Assembly (NCBI GenBank): GCA_000434915.1
Contig: FR882085.1
Location: 37,520-101,519, forward strand
Source: Ruminococcus sp. CAG:563
GTDB lineage: Bacteria; Bacillota; Clostridia; Oscillospirales; Acutalibacteraceae
Reading direction: 5' to 3'
DNA: 64,000 nt
The stretch's first letter is position 1. Each line of letters begins with the position of its first letter. The position numbers were made by a program, and so were the translations under genes. This document shows, piece after piece, positions 62,123 to 64,000 of the stretch. Below the pieces are notes generated by a model that searched no databases, was not told the origin of the DNA, and saw only the letters and a program-made list of their open reading frames with translations.

Positions 62123-63607
62123 ATGTCAGCTGCAAGTACAAGCATTTACAAGGACATTCAGACAAGGACGGGCGGCGACATCTATATAGGTGTTGTCGGA
62201 CCGGTCAGAACAGGTAAATCCACATTTATAAAAAGATTTATGGATTCGCTTGTTATACCCAATATTGAGGACCCGAGCAAAAAAGAACGAGCAACGGACG
62301 AACTGCCCCAATCGGCCTCGGGCAGAACAATAATGACGACCGAGCCGAAATTCATTCCCGAAAACGCCGTTGAAATCAATCTTCCCGATAATGCTCATTT
62401 CAGCGTCAGAATGATTGACTGCGTAGGTTATATCGTTCCAAGCTCCCTCGGCTATATCGAAAACGATCAGCCGAGAATGGTTAAAACGCCGTGGTTCGAA
62501 AAGGAAATTCCGTTTAACATGGCGGCGGAAATCGGAACGCAAAAGGTCATCACGGAGCATTCGACCATAGGCCTTGTAATTACGACCGACGGCTCAATCA
62601 GCGACATTCCGAGAGATGAATATGCCGAGGCCGAGGAAAGAGTAGTCAACGAACTCAAAGAGCTTAACAAGCCGTTTATTGTGCTTCTCAACAGCACAGA
62701 GCCGGACAGTGAAGCAACAAGAAAGATGAGCTGCGAGCTTTCCGGCAAATACAACGTTCCTGTTATGCCGGTTAACTGCCTTGAGCTTGACGAGGAAAAA
62801 ATAAAAGCAGTTCTCGCTCAGATTCTTTTTGAATTCCCGATTCAGGAGGTCTGCGTTGAGCTTCCAGGCTGGGTAACGGCACTTGAAAAAACGCATTGGT
62901 TAAAACGTGACATTTTCGATTACATTAAAAAAGAGGCATCCGAGCTGAGCAGAATCAGAGATGTAAACGCATTCTCGGCGAGCCTGAATCATTGCAAATA
63001 CCTCAGCAAGGCATTGATGAAAAATCTTGATCTGTCGGACGGAAGCGCCGTCGTTTGTGCAAGCGTAGAGAGCAGCATGTTCTATAAGATTCTTGCCGAA
63101 AAAACAAAGCTTGATATCGAAAACGAGGAGGATTTGATGAACTGCATCGGAGAGCTTGCCGAAACCAAGAAATCCTACGACAGAATCAAAAACGCCCTTG
63201 ACGAGGTCGAAGCGACCGGCTACGGAATAGTAATGCCGACGATGGATGAGCTTCACCTTGAAGAACCCGAAATTATGAAACAGGGCGGCAAGTACGGAGT
63301 TCGTCTGAAGGCCTCAGCCCCGTCAATTCACATGATGAAGGTCAATACCAATACCGAGGTTGCGCCGCTTGTAGGCAGTGAATCGCAATCGGAGGATCTT
63401 GTTATGTATCTCCTAAAGGAATTTGAGGAGAATCCTACTCAAATCTGGGAATCGAATATTTTCGGCAAATCCTTGCACGAGCTTGTCAACGAGGGCTTAC
63501 ATAACAAGCTGTTCAGAATGCCGACCGATGCAAGAATGAAGCTTCAGGAAACTCTTGAGAAAGTTATAAACGAGGGCTGCAGCGGTTTAATTTGCATAAT
63601 TTTATAA
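62123..63607 (+). CDS. spoIVA: Stage IV sporulation protein A
   Basis: A 494-residue ATPase that polymerises on the outer forespore membrane and forms the coat basement layer. Walker A is GPVRTGKST at 26-34, and the switch-like IDCVGY motif lies near 105-110. The C-terminal residues are hydrophobic and end in IIL, the part that contacts SpoVM in Bacillus. GGAGGAG precedes the ATG at 62123, so an earlier in-frame codon is not used. Its partner SpoVM is encoded at about 17.0 kb. Confidence 0.95.
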   Translation: MSAASTSIYKDIQTRTGGDIYIGVVGPVRTGKSTFIKRFMDSLVIPNIEDPSKKERATDELPQSASGRTIMTTEPKFIPENAVEINLPDNAHFSVRMIDCVGYIVPSSLGYIENDQPRMVKTPWFEKEIPFNMAAEIGTQKVITEHSTIGLVITTDGSISDIPRDEYAEAEERVVNELKELNKPFIVLLNSTEPDSEATRKMSCELSGKYNVPVMPVNCLELDEEKIKAVLAQILFEFPIQEVCVELPGWVTALEKTHWLKRDIFDYIKKEASELSRIRDVNAFSASLNHCKYLSKALMKNLDLSDGSAVVCASVESSMFYKILAEKTKLDIENEEDLMNCIGELAETKKSYDRIKNALDEVEATGYGIVMPTMDELHLEEPEIMKQGGKYGVRLKASAPSIHMMKVNTNTEVAPLVGSESQSEDLVMYLLKEFEENPTQIWESNIFGKSLHELVNEGLHNKLFRMPTDARMKLQETLEKVINEGCSGLICIIL

Positions 63608-63618
63608 CACAACTTTTG

Positions 63619-63646
63619 TTGACATTCACGAAAAAAGTAGTATAAT
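63619..63646 (+). promoter_or_regulatory. Sigma-A promoter of the antiporter gene
   Basis: TTGACA and TATAAT are separated by 16 bases, about 55 bases ahead of the ATG at 63701. Confidence 0.7.
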
Positions 63647-63700
63647 AACTCTGTGGACAAAACCAATCTGTTGTTTAATTGATTAAAGGAAGTAATTGAA

Positions 63701-64000
63701 ATGGATTTTAATGTATTGAAAATTCTTTATTACCTCGCCATAATCCTGCTTGCAACAAAGGGCATGGGAATTCTTTCAAGAATTCTCGGTCTGCCGCAGG
63801 TTGTCGGTATGGTAATTGCCGGACTGCTCATAGGTCCTGCAATATTCAGCCAGATTGACGCAATAAGCTTCAACGGAATCATCGATCCGACCAAAGAGGA
63901 AATGGATGTTCTTAAAACATTCTCGCAAATCGGCGTCGTTTTGATTCTTTTCTCAAGCGGACTTGAAACGGATACAAAGGAGCTGAGAAAGAGCGGTTTT
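63701..64000 (+). CDS. Cation:proton antiporter, CPA2/KefB-like (3' end cut by window edge)
   Basis: The first 100 codons are visible, starting at ATG with AAAGGA upstream. Hydrophobic helices include the GLPQVVGMVIAGLLIGPAI motif near 34-52 and the GVVLILFSSGLE segment near 80-91, both typical of monovalent cation:proton antiporter-2 proteins. Ion choice (Na+ or K+) cannot be judged from this part. Confidence 0.88.
   Translation, partial: MDFNVLKILYYLAIILLATKGMGILSRILGLPQVVGMVIAGLLIGPAIFSQIDAISFNGIIDPTKEEMDVLKTFSQIGVVLILFSSGLETDTKELRKSGF

Noticed and set aside
1..64000. CRISPR arrays, prophage, insertion sequences, rRNA or tRNA genes
   Set aside because: No repeated spacers, integrase or transposase genes, or RNA gene signatures were seen anywhere in the window.

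Overview
The window looks like the chromosome of an endospore-forming, anaerobic Clostridia bacterium, most likely of the Oscillospiraceae/Ruminococcaceae type (inferred from gene content; no rRNA is present to confirm it). Sporulation genes (spoIIR, spoVM, spoIVA, gerW), reverse rubrerythrin with a PerR-like regulator, c-di-AMP synthesis (cdaA/cdaR), PASTA kinase signalling and polysaccharide-oriented enzymes (GH2, GH13, ChbG-like deacetylase, GPH symporter) all fit a strict anaerobe living on plant or host glycans. I saw no prophage, insertion sequence, CRISPR array, tRNA or rRNA, and no gene-free stretch longer than 300 bases.

Layout. 1-3.4 kb: an edge-truncated zinc-ribbon pseudokinase, an alpha/beta hydrolase, a perR-reverse rubrerythrin operon with a clear operator, and a small lipoprotein. 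3.4-6.9 kb: a sugar operon (GPH transporter, ChbG-like deacetylase, DUF2804 protein). 7.0-7.7 kb: spoIIR, whose ribosome binding site lies inside a strong predicted hairpin. 7.8-16.9 kb: metallophosphoesterase, MMPL/RND exporter, partner lipoprotein, GT2 glycosyltransferase, an unknown small protein, GH2 enzyme and WYL regulator, all on the minus strand and tightly packed. 17.0-30.1 kb: the conserved Firmicutes housekeeping block yicC-remA-gmk-rpoZ-priA-def-fmt-(zinc peptidase)-rsmB-rlmN-prpC-prkC-rsgA, ending in two tiny genes: a 50-residue membrane protein and a 29-residue SpoVM. 30.1-41.1 kb: a long minus-strand run, transcribed from an FG-GAP-like lipoprotein gene through a response regulator, histidine kinase, DUF1385 protein, prmC, an M50 protease, scpA, scpB, a DUF2953 protein, gerW, a D-Ala-D-Ala carboxypeptidase, an rluB-like gene and a GNAT-like protein. 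41.3-56.8 kb: cdaR, cdaA, ispF, RNase M5-like Toprim gene, holA, comEC, a phosphoribosyltransferase, HIT protein, alaS, a stand-alone ComEC-type metallo-beta-lactamase, ygiQ and ftsK/spoIIIE. 57-64 kb: aldose epimerase, LRR protein, GH13 alpha-glucosidase, a small unknown protein, a D-2-hydroxyacid dehydrogenase, spoIVA, and the start of a cation:proton antiporter.

The genes connect in several ways. SpoVM and SpoIVA, partners that build the spore-coat basement layer, are both here but 45 kb apart. PrpC, PrkC and RsgA form the conserved phosphatase-kinase-GTPase set. CdaA and CdaR make and modulate c-di-AMP. ScpA and ScpB are condensin partners, Def and Fmt handle formyl-methionine, and PriA, RpoZ and Gmk sit in their usual order. 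The most unusual observations are the RBS-occluding hairpin on spoIIR, the degenerate C-terminal hydrolase domain of ComEC next to a separate intact copy elsewhere in the cluster, the truncated pseudokinase, the tiny gene paired with spoVM, and the FG-GAP lipoprotein placed first in a two-component operon. No wholly new multi-gene system can be demonstrated from the sequence alone.
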